From positions 1 through 48,608 of the forward strand of contig JAZUBK010000017.1 in assembly GCA_045638465.1 (NCBI GenBank): DNA of 48,608 bases, read 5' to 3'. This document shows, piece after piece, positions 33,400-40,543 of the stretch. Origin of the DNA: CAKVLS01 sp045638465. Lineage in GTDB: Bacteria > Bacillota > Clostridia > Christensenellales > UBA1242. Positions within the stretch are counted from its first letter, which is position 1. Each line of letters begins with the position of its first letter. The position numbers and the translations under genes are program-made. The notes beneath the pieces are model-generated. The model ran no database searches, had not been told where the DNA came from, and saw only the letters and a list, made by a program, of their open reading frames with translations.

Positions 33400-33855
33400 T
33401 TATTGTTCTAGCGGTTTTTCTTTTGGAGTCAACGAATAATCAACATCCTTATTTCGCCCTAAAATCTCTTCTCTATTTAGAGATTTAGAAATATATTGTT
33501 CATAGCCATCTCTATATATTTGATATCCATGACTTTCATAAAAATCTTTTGAGTATTCTGCACCTTCACCATCTGGATAAAATCTACCATCGACAAATGA
33601 TGCACGGCTTCGACATGCATAGTCTTCAAAGCAATTTAGCATAACAGTCCCCACGCCTGTTCTCAAAAAGTCAGGATCACTCACTTTAAATGACCAAATA
33701 TAAGCAGTGCCATCTTTTAGTCTAAAATTTAAATATCCTATTTGGTGCAAATCTTTGCTATCATATGCAGTGATAGAGTTTGTGCTATCATAAAATTCCC
33801 CTCTTTCAAGTTCTAGCTGCACCTTTCTGTCGTCTTTTACTATAAATTCTTTCAT
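33400..33855 (-). CDS. GNAT-family N-acetyltransferase, substrate unknown
   Basis: 151 aa, one GNAT fold. The acetyl-CoA loop is RTGVGTVMLNCFEDYA (about 85-100), preceded by the strand AYIWSFKVSDPDFL and followed by YSKDFYESHGYQIYRDGYEQYISKSL, the usual GNAT ending. The C-terminal 25 residues are a polar tail. Nothing in the sequence or neighbours points to the substrate. The only possible N-terminal start is the ATG at 33855, which lies six bases after a good -10 box; the mRNA should therefore be leaderless. Confidence 0.82.
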   Translation of the reverse strand: MKEFIVKDDRKVQLELERGEFYDSTNSITAYDSKDLHQIGYLNFRLKDGTAYIWSFKVSDPDFLRTGVGTVMLNCFEDYACRSRASFVDGRFYPDGEGAEYSKDFYESHGYQIYRDGYEQYISKSLNREEILGRNKDVDYSLTPKEKPLEQ

Positions 33856-33861
33856 ACTTTT

Positions 33862-33890
33862 AGTATAACATTTATAATATAGTTTTTCAA
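33862..33890 (-). promoter_or_regulatory. Promoter of the GNAT gene, leaderless arrangement
   Basis: Minus-strand TTGAAA (33890-33885), 17-base spacer, TATACT (33867-33862) preceded by TGT. Only six bases separate the -10 from the ATG, so transcription would start at or next to the start codon. Confidence 0.8.
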
Positions 33891-33944
33891 TAATCTAACT
33901 ATATTTTTTGATTAAAAACTTATGTTCTATTTCAAATAGCAACA

Positions 33945-33974
33945 AAAAACTAGGTAACACTTTACCTAGTTTTT
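33945..33974 (-). terminator. Terminator of valS
   Basis: AAAAACTAGGTAA (33945-33957) pairs with TTACCTAGTTTTT (33962-33974), four-base loop. The A-arm supplies the minus-strand T-run. Confidence 0.92.
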
Positions 33975-33986
33975 ATATGTTTTATA

Positions 33987-36605
33987 TTACAACGCTTTGA
34001 TTGCTTCGATAATTGTTTCTTTCAAAGCTTTGTTTTTCTCAAGTTTTGCTTTTTCGTTTTCTATCATTTGCGCTGGAGCTTTGTTTACAAAACCAGGGTT
34101 TGATAGCATCTTTTCGCTTCTTGAGATTTCAAACTCAACTGCAGTTAATTCTTTGTTTAGTCTGATTAATTCTTGTGAACTATCAATCATAGAACTCATA
34201 GGAATAAATACTTTAGCTATGTCAAATATCATTGTAACTGAGTTAGAATCAACGTCTTTTTCGTCGTATACAAATGATACTTCACTTGCAGTTGTAAGTT
34301 TTGCGATATATTTTGTAGAATAAATCAAGATATTTTCATCTTTGATTGCCATGATAACTACTCTGATTTTTTTGTTATCAGGGATATTCTTTTCGTTACG
34401 AGCATTACGGATATTTCTTATAATGTTCATAATATCTAGAGTGCTCTTTGATTCTTTAGCAAAGTTATATGCTTTGTTAACTTCTGGCCAGTTAGAAATT
34501 ACGATACTTTCATCATGTTTTGGAAGTGAAAGGTAAATTTCTTCTGTAATAAATGGAATAAATGGGTGAAGCATTTTTAGAAGTGCAGTAAGTACATAAA
34601 TAAGTGTTGCTACTGTTGCCTCTTTTTCACTTTCGCTATCGCTCATAATGTGAGTTTTTGCAAGTTCGATGTACCAGTCACAAAACTTAGTCCAGAAGAA
34701 ATCATAAAGTTCACTAGCAGCCATACCGATATCGTATTTTTCAAACTTATTATCGATACTTTCGATAAGTTTGTTAAGTTCAGTCAAGATCCATTTATCT
34801 GCCATATTTAGTGTTACGTCAGCAAGGTCTTTAACTTTAACGTTTTCAGTTTGCATCAAAACAAATCTACTAGCGTTCCAGATTTTATTGATGAAGTTTC
34901 TGTTTAATTCAACTTTCTTTTCTGAGAATTTGCTATCCATATCGATAGAAACACCATTAAATAGTGAGAATCTCAATGTATCTACGCCAAATTCTTCGAT
35001 AATCTCTACAGGGTCAACGCCGTTGCCTAGGCTCTTACTCATTTTTTTGCCTTTGGCGTCTTTTACTGTTCCGTTAATCAAAACTTCTTTAAATGGGATA
35101 TCTCCCCTATACTCTAGACCACTAAATATCATTCTAGCAACCCAAAGTTGTATGATTTCTTGAGCAGTAACCATTACGTTTGTTGGGTAGAAATAGTCAA
35201 GCTCTGGTGTTTTTTCTGGATAACCCAAAGTTGATAGTGGCCATAGCGCTGAGCTAAACCAAGTATCCAAAGTATCTTCTTCTTGAACTAGGTGTTTGCT
35301 ACCGCACTTAGGACATACTGTTGGGTCTTCCATTTCAACGATAACTTCTCCGCAATCTTGACATGTAAAGATAGGAATACGGTGACCGCTCCAAAGTTGT
35401 CTTGAAATACACCAGTCTTTAATGTTTTTCATCCAGTGAAGGTAGATTTTTTTGAATCTTTCTTCAGTGAAGTGTACGCTATCATTTTCTACTACTTCAA
35501 TAGCTGGTTTTGCAAGTTCATCCATCTTAACAAACCATTGACTAGAAATAAGAGGTTCGATAACTGTTTTGCATCTATCACAATGACCTACATTGTGTGT
35601 ATAATCTTCAATTTTAACTAGATTGCCTAGTTTTTCAAGTTCAGCAACTACGGCCTTTCTTGCGTCCATTCTGTCCATACCGGCAAATTTACCAGCAAGT
35701 TCGTTCATTCTGCCGTCTTCATCGATAACTTTGATAACCTCAAGGTTGTGTCTTAGGCCTACCTCAAAGTCATTAGGGTCATGTGCAGGAGTAATTTTTA
35801 CAACGCCTGTACCAAAATCCATCTCTACATAATCATCAGCTACAATAGGAATAGCTTTGTTTAAAATAGGAAGAATTACATTTTTGCCAACTAGTTTTGT
35901 ATATCTTTTATCTTTTGGGTTTACAGCTACTGCAGTATCACCAAGCATAGTTTCTGGTCTTGTTGTTGCAATTTCAATATAATCGTTTGTGCCTTCAATT
36001 TGGTATCTCATATGCCAGAAATTGCCTTTAACTTCTTTAAAGTCAACTTCTATATCAGAGATTGAGCTTTTACAGTGTGGACACCAGTTAACTATTCTCT
36101 TACCTTTGTAAATCCAACCTTTTTTGTACAAATGAACAAATACTTCTCTTACTGCCCTGCAGTTTACTTCGTCCATAGTAAATCTTAGTCTATCCCAGTC
36201 GCAAGAATAACCCATGCGTTTGAATTGACTAATGATTGTACCTTTGTATTCATCATACCACTCAGCGATATATTTACCAAAAGCCTCTCTACCGATATCT
36301 TCTTTTTTGATACCAGCTTTTGCTAGTTTTTCTACAACTTTTGCTTCTGTGGCAATAGCAGCGTGATCTGTACCAGGTAGCCACAAAGCTTCAAAGCCTT
36401 GCATTCTTTTGCGTCTGATAATAATATCTTGTATTGTTTGTTGAAAAGCGTGGCCCATATGCAATTTGCTTGTAATATTTGGTGGAGGCATAATAATTGT
36501 AAAAGGTGTCTTGTCAGGGTTAACCTTTGCTTTAAAATAGCCTTTTTTCAACCACTTTTCATATAATCTTTCTTCAAAATCCTTAGGATTGTATATCTTT
36601 TCCAT
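33987..36605 (-). CDS. valS: Valyl-tRNA synthetase
   Basis: Class I synthetase charging tRNA-Val with an editing domain; 872 aa. The HIGH motif is in PPPNITSKLHMGHAF (about 40-55), the KMSKS motif in GKKMSKSLGNGVDP (about 525), the CP1 editing domain lies between with TTRPETMLGDTAVAV, and a C-terminal coiled coil (ELIRLNKELTAVEFEISRSEKML) is typical of ValRS. Cysteine pairs (CPHC, CDRC, CQDCG, CPKCG) suggest bound zinc. Unlike tyrS, its roughly 60-base leader has no T-box. It is a single-gene transcript. Confidence 0.98.
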   Translation of the reverse strand: MEKIYNPKDFEERLYEKWLKKGYFKAKVNPDKTPFTIIMPPPNITSKLHMGHAFQQTIQDIIIRRKRMQGFEALWLPGTDHAAIATEAKVVEKLAKAGIKKEDIGREAFGKYIAEWYDEYKGTIISQFKRMGYSCDWDRLRFTMDEVNCRAVREVFVHLYKKGWIYKGKRIVNWCPHCKSSISDIEVDFKEVKGNFWHMRYQIEGTNDYIEIATTRPETMLGDTAVAVNPKDKRYTKLVGKNVILPILNKAIPIVADDYVEMDFGTGVVKITPAHDPNDFEVGLRHNLEVIKVIDEDGRMNELAGKFAGMDRMDARKAVVAELEKLGNLVKIEDYTHNVGHCDRCKTVIEPLISSQWFVKMDELAKPAIEVVENDSVHFTEERFKKIYLHWMKNIKDWCISRQLWSGHRIPIFTCQDCGEVIVEMEDPTVCPKCGSKHLVQEEDTLDTWFSSALWPLSTLGYPEKTPELDYFYPTNVMVTAQEIIQLWVARMIFSGLEYRGDIPFKEVLINGTVKDAKGKKMSKSLGNGVDPVEIIEEFGVDTLRFSLFNGVSIDMDSKFSEKKVELNRNFINKIWNASRFVLMQTENVKVKDLADVTLNMADKWILTELNKLIESIDNKFEKYDIGMAASELYDFFWTKFCDWYIELAKTHIMSDSESEKEATVATLIYVLTALLKMLHPFIPFITEEIYLSLPKHDESIVISNWPEVNKAYNFAKESKSTLDIMNIIRNIRNARNEKNIPDNKKIRVVIMAIKDENILIYSTKYIAKLTTASEVSFVYDEKDVDSNSVTMIFDIAKVFIPMSSMIDSSQELIRLNKELTAVEFEISRSEKMLSNPGFVNKAPAQMIENEKAKLEKNKALKETIIEAIKAL

Positions 36606-36634
36606 AAGTAACTCCTTAAATCTAACATAATAGT

Positions 36635-36662
36635 TTTATCAAAAATATATATAAAATGTCAA
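36635..36662 (-). promoter_or_regulatory. Probable promoter of valS
   Basis: Minus-strand TTGACA (36662-36657), 16-base spacer, GATAAA (36640-36635). The -35 is exact and the -10 weak. Confidence 0.5.
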
Positions 36663-36697
36663 ATAATAGACACTAAAATAAAAAATACTTTTACTTT

Positions 36698-36730
36698 AAT
36701 AAAAAAAGCACAGGCAAAATAGCCTATGCT
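36698..36730 (-). terminator. Terminator of the small membrane protein gene
   Basis: AGCACAGGC (36708-36716) pairs with GCCTATGCT (36722-36730), with one G-U pair in the RNA, then seven T on the minus strand. Confidence 0.88.
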
Positions 36731-36745
36731 ACATAAACAAATAAA

Positions 36746-36982
36746 TTAACTTGGTATAGCAATTAGAATAAATCCAGCCACCATGATAGATACTCCGACG
36801 ACTTTTAGGACTGATTCTACTTTACTAGGTTGATTAGTTGGTTGTTTGTTTACGGCGTCAGCAATTCTACCAGCAAGTAAAGCCATACTAGCGCCCACGA
36901 CCAAACAAATCATACCGATAATTACGGTAGGTCTTTCAAGATATGTAAGTAAATCTATAAATCCAAGTAATGATGTTGTCAT
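36746..36982 (-). CDS. Small two-pass membrane protein, unknown
   Basis: 78 aa with two hydrophobic segments (about 18-40 and 58-76) joined by a short polar loop (ADAVNKQPTNQPSKVES). I do not recognise the family; it is not a clear holin or toxin. It has its own promoter, a GAGG site and its own terminator, so it is a genuine single-gene unit. It is divergent from the ABC importer gene. Confidence 0.7.
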   Translation of the reverse strand: MTTSLLGFIDLLTYLERPTVIIGMICLVVGASMALLAGRIADAVNKQPTNQPSKVESVLKVVGVSIMVAGFILIAIPS

Positions 36983-37005
36983 AATTCACCTCAAAATACA
37001 CTTGT

Positions 37006-37034
37006 ATTATAACAAACTAAATCTAAAAATACAA
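37006..37034 (-). promoter_or_regulatory. Promoter of the small membrane protein gene
   Basis: Minus-strand TTGTAT (37034-37029), 17-base spacer, TATAAT (37011-37006) preceded by TGT, an extended -10. Confidence 0.75.
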
Positions 37035-37122
37035 TACCTTTTTTGAAAAAAAGTTATTTTATCTATAACAAACCGTCACAATTTCGAATATTATAACATA
37101 TACCAACAAAAAGGAGATATTT

Positions 37123-38139
37123 ATGAAAAAAGTATTTTTGGCAATAGTTGCGCTAATGCTATCACTATCATCAATATTTATGGTAGGTTGCGGCAAAAAA
37201 GACGACAACCTTATCCGTATCAATGAGGTAACACACAGCATATTTTACGCACCTTTGTATATCGCCATCAATAACGGCTACTTTGAAGAAGAAGGATTAA
37301 AGATAGAACTTACCAATGGCGGTGGCGCTGACGCATCTATGACTGCTATACTATCTGATAGCGCAGACATCGGACTTATGGGCCCAGAGGCTGCCATATA
37401 TGTAAAGGCAGGTGGTGCTAAAGATAGCGCAGTAATATTTGGCCAATTAACAAAACGTGACGGATCATTTTTAGTTTCAAAAACACCAACAGACAACTTC
37501 CAGTGGTCAGACCTTATCGGCAAAACAGTAATCGGCGGCAGAGCTGGTGGCGTACCTGCTCTAACATTAGAAGACACTATGAAAGCAAACGGCCTAAGAC
37601 CAGGAGCCCAAATTGATAGCGAACATGATGTAAAATTAAGAACTGACGTTGCCTTCAACCTTACTGCCCCTACTTTTACCGAAACAGATGCAGACTACTG
37701 CACATTGTTTGAACCTGTTGCCAGTCAAATAGTAAAAGAAGGCAAAGGCTATGTCGTTGCAAGTATAGGTGAGTATAGTGGTGAAATTCCATACACCGCT
37801 TTTATGGCAAAAGAAAGTTACCTAAAGAAAAACCCAGAACGGGCTAAAAAGTTTTTAAGAGCAGTAATGAAAGGCTATGAGTATTTGACCACTGCAGATA
37901 TTGATGATGTTGTAGAAAGCATCTATCCATCATTTAGCGATACCGACAAAGCAGATATCAAGTCTTCTCTACAAAGATACATTAGCATCGACGCATGGAT
38001 GTCAACTCCAGTTATGCAAGAATCATCTTATGCACGACTTCATACAATTTTAAAAAATTCTAACCTTATCGACAACGATGTTCCATTTGCAAGTTTGGTT
38101 GACAATAGCTATGCAGAGTCTATCTTATCAGCAAAATAA
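37123..38139 (+). CDS. ABC importer substrate-binding lipoprotein, NMT1/SsuA-like
   Basis: 338 aa. Signal peptide with lipobox MVGC (lipid-anchored Cys23). The mature part is an NMT1/THI5/SsuA-type periplasmic-binding fold: RINEVTHSIFYAPLYIAINNGYFEEEGLKIELTNGGGAD, ADIGLMGPEA, LIGKTVIGGRAGGVPAL. The family carries alkanesulfonates, taurine, thiamine precursors or related small molecules; the sequence alone does not decide. No TPP or other riboswitch is visible in the roughly 85-base upstream region. AAAGGAG precedes the ATG. It is followed by a hairpin and then the ATPase and permease genes. Confidence 0.88.
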   Translation: MKKVFLAIVALMLSLSSIFMVGCGKKDDNLIRINEVTHSIFYAPLYIAINNGYFEEEGLKIELTNGGGADASMTAILSDSADIGLMGPEAAIYVKAGGAKDSAVIFGQLTKRDGSFLVSKTPTDNFQWSDLIGKTVIGGRAGGVPALTLEDTMKANGLRPGAQIDSEHDVKLRTDVAFNLTAPTFTETDADYCTLFEPVASQIVKEGKGYVVASIGEYSGEIPYTAFMAKESYLKKNPERAKKFLRAVMKGYEYLTTADIDDVVESIYPSFSDTDKADIKSSLQRYISIDAWMSTPVMQESSYARLHTILKNSNLIDNDVPFASLVDNSYAESILSAK

Positions 38140-38160
38140 TTAACCAATATCATAGTCATT

Positions 38161-38188
38161 AGAAACAGGTTATCCTGTTTCTTTTTTT
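38161..38188 (+). terminator. Terminator or attenuator between binding protein and ATPase genes
   Basis: AGAAACAGG (38161-38169) pairs with CCTGTTTCT (38174-38182), four-base loop, then seven T. Partial read-through would give more binding protein than transporter, a common arrangement. Confidence 0.9.
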
Positions 38189-38254
38189 ATAAAATCTGCA
38201 CACTCAAAAATCTACAACATATAATGAAATATAAAGATAATAAAGGAGTGACAA

Positions 38255-39061
38255 ATGAAAGAACTGGTAAAACTAAAAAATGTAAGTTTGACCTACCAAA
38301 CAAAAACAAGCGAAACTTTGGCTATAGACAATCTAAACTTGAGCATATACGAAGGTGAATTTGTCGCAATAGTTGGCCCTAGTGGTTGCGGAAAAACTAC
38401 TATATTATCTTTAATATCAAAGGTACTTTTGCCAACCAAAGGCACTGTTGAAATATATAGCAAAAATGATAAAAATATCACTGGTTATATGTTTCAACAC
38501 GACCACTTGTTCGGGTGGCGTAGCATAATGAAAAACATAACTCTAGGCCCTGAGATACAAAAGTCGAACAATGGGTCGGTAAAATCTTACGCCGAGCTAC
38601 TTTTAAGGAAATATGGGCTATATGAGTACAAAGACCGTTACCCGAACGAGTTGTCGGGAGGAATGAGGCAAAGAGTGGCTTTAATTCGGACCTTAGTGCT
38701 CAAACCCGAAATTTTACTCCTAGATGAACCCTTCTCTGCACTTGATTTTCAGACTCGTTTAGATGTGTGTGACGACGTGTCAAACATAATAAAACAAGAG
38801 CAAAAAACAGCAGTGCTAGTAACCCACGATTTGTCCGAAGCAATCTCTATGGCAGACAGGGTTATAGTGTTATCACCTCGTCCTGCTAAGGTGAAAAATA
38901 TTTTTACTATAAATCTCAAAGAATACGGCCCACCACTCAAACGTCGTGAGCACCCAGACTTTTCTAAGCTATTTGACAAAATATGGAAGGAAGTAAAAAC
39001 CGATGAAAAACAACCTATCACCAGAAAGAAAACTTTTTCTGAAAAAACAGAGAAACAATAA
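38255..39061 (+). CDS. ABC importer ATP-binding protein, SsuB/TauB-like
   Basis: 268 aa. Walker A GPSGCGKT (41-48), Q-loop MFQHDHLFGWRS, signature LSGGMRQRVALIRTL, Walker B ILLLDEPFSALD and switch histidine in VTHDLSEA are all intact. The FGWR-type Q-loop is typical of nitrate/sulfonate/taurine/thiamine-precursor importers. GGAG lies seven bases before the ATG. The last 59 bases overlap the permease gene in another frame; the C-terminal KQPITRKKTFSEKTEKQ is encoded within that overlap. Confidence 0.94.
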   Translation: MKELVKLKNVSLTYQTKTSETLAIDNLNLSIYEGEFVAIVGPSGCGKTTILSLISKVLLPTKGTVEIYSKNDKNITGYMFQHDHLFGWRSIMKNITLGPEIQKSNNGSVKSYAELLLRKYGLYEYKDRYPNELSGGMRQRVALIRTLVLKPEILLLDEPFSALDFQTRLDVCDDVSNIIKQEQKTAVLVTHDLSEAISMADRVIVLSPRPAKVKNIFTINLKEYGPPLKRREHPDFSKLFDKIWKEVKTDEKQPITRKKTFSEKTEKQ

Positions 39062-39809
39062 AGTACTCATTCTCTCTTGCCAAATAGTTTTGCTTGTTGC
39101 ACTTTTTGGCCTTTGGGAAATATTGACCTACTATTATATTCTTGACCCTTTTTATTTTAGTTCACCATCAAGAATAATCAAAACCATCTCCAACCTATTT
39201 GCTCATGAAAATATGCTCTACCATATAGGCATCACATTGTATGAGGCTATACTTGGTTTTGGGATATCTATGTTACTTGGTTTCTTGATTTCAGTTTTGC
39301 TTTGGTGGAGCGAAACACTAAGAAAGATTTTAGACCCTTATATTGTTGTTTTGAATAGTTTGCCAAAAATAGCTCTTGGTCCCGTTATAATCATATGGTT
39401 CGGTGCGGGTACAAAATCTATAGTCGTTATGGCGATACTAATATTAATAGTTATAACTATTCTATCTATGCTCTCTGCTATGCTATCTTGTGACAAAAAC
39501 AAAATACTTCTTTTAAAATCTATGGGAGCAAACAAACTACAAATTTTGTTCAAACTAGTCCTTCCTAACGCCTTTCCAGAATTTGTGTCTATACTAAAAA
39601 TAAATGTAGGTATGACATGGGTTGGTGTTGTTATGGGCGAATACCTTGTAAGCGGTGCGGGTCTTGGATATCTTATTGTTTATGGAGGTCAAATATTCAA
39701 GCTAGACCTTGTTATGGCAAGTACACTTATACTTTGTATTTTGGCAGGAGGAATGTACGCATTAGTTGCCTTGCTTGAAAAGAAAATACTAAAAAACACA
39801 AAACGATAA
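39003..39809 (+). CDS. ABC importer permease, SsuC/TauC-like
   Basis: 268 aa, about six membrane segments. The EAA-type coupling motif is seen in SMGANKLQILFKLVLPNAFPEFVSILKINVGMTWVGVVMGEYL. The start at 39003 lies inside the ATPase gene and follows GGAAG by about ten bases; the first 20 residues are a basic cytoplasmic stretch before the first membrane helix (ILSCQIVLLVALFGLWEILT). A later start would cut into that helix, so the overlap is probably real. The gene is followed by a strong bidirectional terminator. Confidence 0.92.
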   Translation: MKNNLSPERKLFLKKQRNNKVLILSCQIVLLVALFGLWEILTYYYILDPFYFSSPSRIIKTISNLFAHENMLYHIGITLYEAILGFGISMLLGFLISVLLWWSETLRKILDPYIVVLNSLPKIALGPVIIIWFGAGTKSIVVMAILILIVITILSMLSAMLSCDKNKILLLKSMGANKLQILFKLVLPNAFPEFVSILKINVGMTWVGVVMGEYLVSGAGLGYLIVYGGQIFKLDLVMASTLILCILAGGMYALVALLEKKILKNTKR

Positions 39810-39845
39810 AAAAAACTATTAGGCAGTGCCTAATAGTTTTTTATT
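39808..39845. terminator. Bidirectional terminator between permease and lipoprotein genes
   Basis: ACTATTAGGCA (39815-39825) pairs with TGCCTAATAGT (39827-39837), extended by A/T arms, with T-runs on both strands. Confidence 0.92.
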
Positions 39846-39846
39846 T

Positions 39847-40422
39847 TTATTCAAAACTAATTCCATACAATTCAGATTTAAATACTAAGATCTTTGACTC
39901 AACGTTTACAATATCAATTAATGCAACTAAACTTTGACTTTGTGTTACAATTTGGATTCTTGTTTCGCCAAGTTTTAAAGAATAATCAAAAGCCATCACG
40001 CTTGAAATATGTTCTTCAATATCTGCCTCTATGATTGTATCATAATCTAATTGATCTAGTGGAGTTCCATTGTATGTTGCTTGATATGAAGCATATGTGT
40101 ATGTTGGATAGTCGCTTTGTTTAGAATTAATATCAAAAACAAAAGTTGCTGTTACACCACTATTTGTCCATATAAGTTTTAATTGAGTCTTTTTAACACT
40201 TACAACACAATCAACTATTTTCATATTACCAGACAAGTTTGTAACATAAGTACCCGGTTGATATTGAACATACCCCTCTACCTCTGTATTATCTACAACA
40301 ACTTGCATACCTAATAATTGATAATCTTGTTCTATAATAAATTGCTCTCCACAACCAGTAAAAATAAATCCAGAGCAAATTATCGCACAAAAAACTAAAA
40401 TAGACATATATATCTTTTTCAT
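39847..40422 (-). CDS. Putative lipoprotein, function unknown
   Basis: 191 aa. Signal peptide with lipobox FTGC (Cys24). The rest is rich in beta-strand-forming residues (IVDCVVSVKKTQLKLIWTNSGVTATFVFDI, QATYNGTPLDQLDYDTI), as in small extracellular beta-sandwich lipoproteins. I do not recognise a family. GGAGG lies six bases before the ATG. It has a strong promoter overlapped by a perfect palindrome, so it is probably regulated by a repressor; no obvious regulator gene is adjacent. Confidence 0.75.
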   Translation of the reverse strand: MKKIYMSILVFCAIICSGFIFTGCGEQFIIEQDYQLLGMQVVVDNTEVEGYVQYQPGTYVTNLSGNMKIVDCVVSVKKTQLKLIWTNSGVTATFVFDINSKQSDYPTYTYASYQATYNGTPLDQLDYDTIIEADIEEHISSVMAFDYSLKLGETRIQIVTQSQSLVALIDIVNVESKILVFKSELYGISFE

Positions 40423-40436
40423 GAAATTCCTCCTAT

Positions 40437-40452
40437 TACACTAATTAGTGTA
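40437..40452. promoter_or_regulatory. Operator-like palindrome overlapping the lipoprotein -10
   Basis: TACACTAATTAGTGTA is a perfect 16-base palindrome that covers the -10 box and reaches the likely transcription start. Confidence 0.75.
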
Positions 40453-40475
40453 CCCCCACCCAACTTTCTTGTCAA
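40447..40475 (-). promoter_or_regulatory. Promoter of the 39847-40422 lipoprotein gene
   Basis: Minus-strand TTGACA (40475-40470), 17-base G-rich spacer, TACACT (40452-40447). Confidence 0.85.
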
Positions 40476-40482
40476 ATATTTT

Positions 40483-40518
40483 AAACAAAAAACCTACTAA
40501 GATTTTTCTTAATAGGTT
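40483..40518 (-). terminator. Terminator of the TPR/lipoprotein operon
   Basis: AACCTACTAAGA (40491-40502) pairs with TCTTAATAGGTT (40507-40518), with one G-U pair in the RNA, then a T-run on the minus strand. Confidence 0.88.
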
Positions 40519-40543
40519 TTTTGTATTTTTATTATGTTATTTA

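Noticed and set aside
36606..36745. T-box before valS.
   Set aside because: No AGGGTGGTACC-like sequence and no terminator/antiterminator pair; the only hairpin belongs to the neighbouring gene.
36746..36982. Small membrane protein as a toxin or holin.
   Set aside because: No antitoxin RNA, lysis gene or phage context; two ordinary membrane helices only.
36983..37122. TPP or other riboswitch before the ABC importer.
   Set aside because: No conserved riboswitch core (such as CTGAGA or a matching P1 stem) is visible, and the leader is short and AT-rich.
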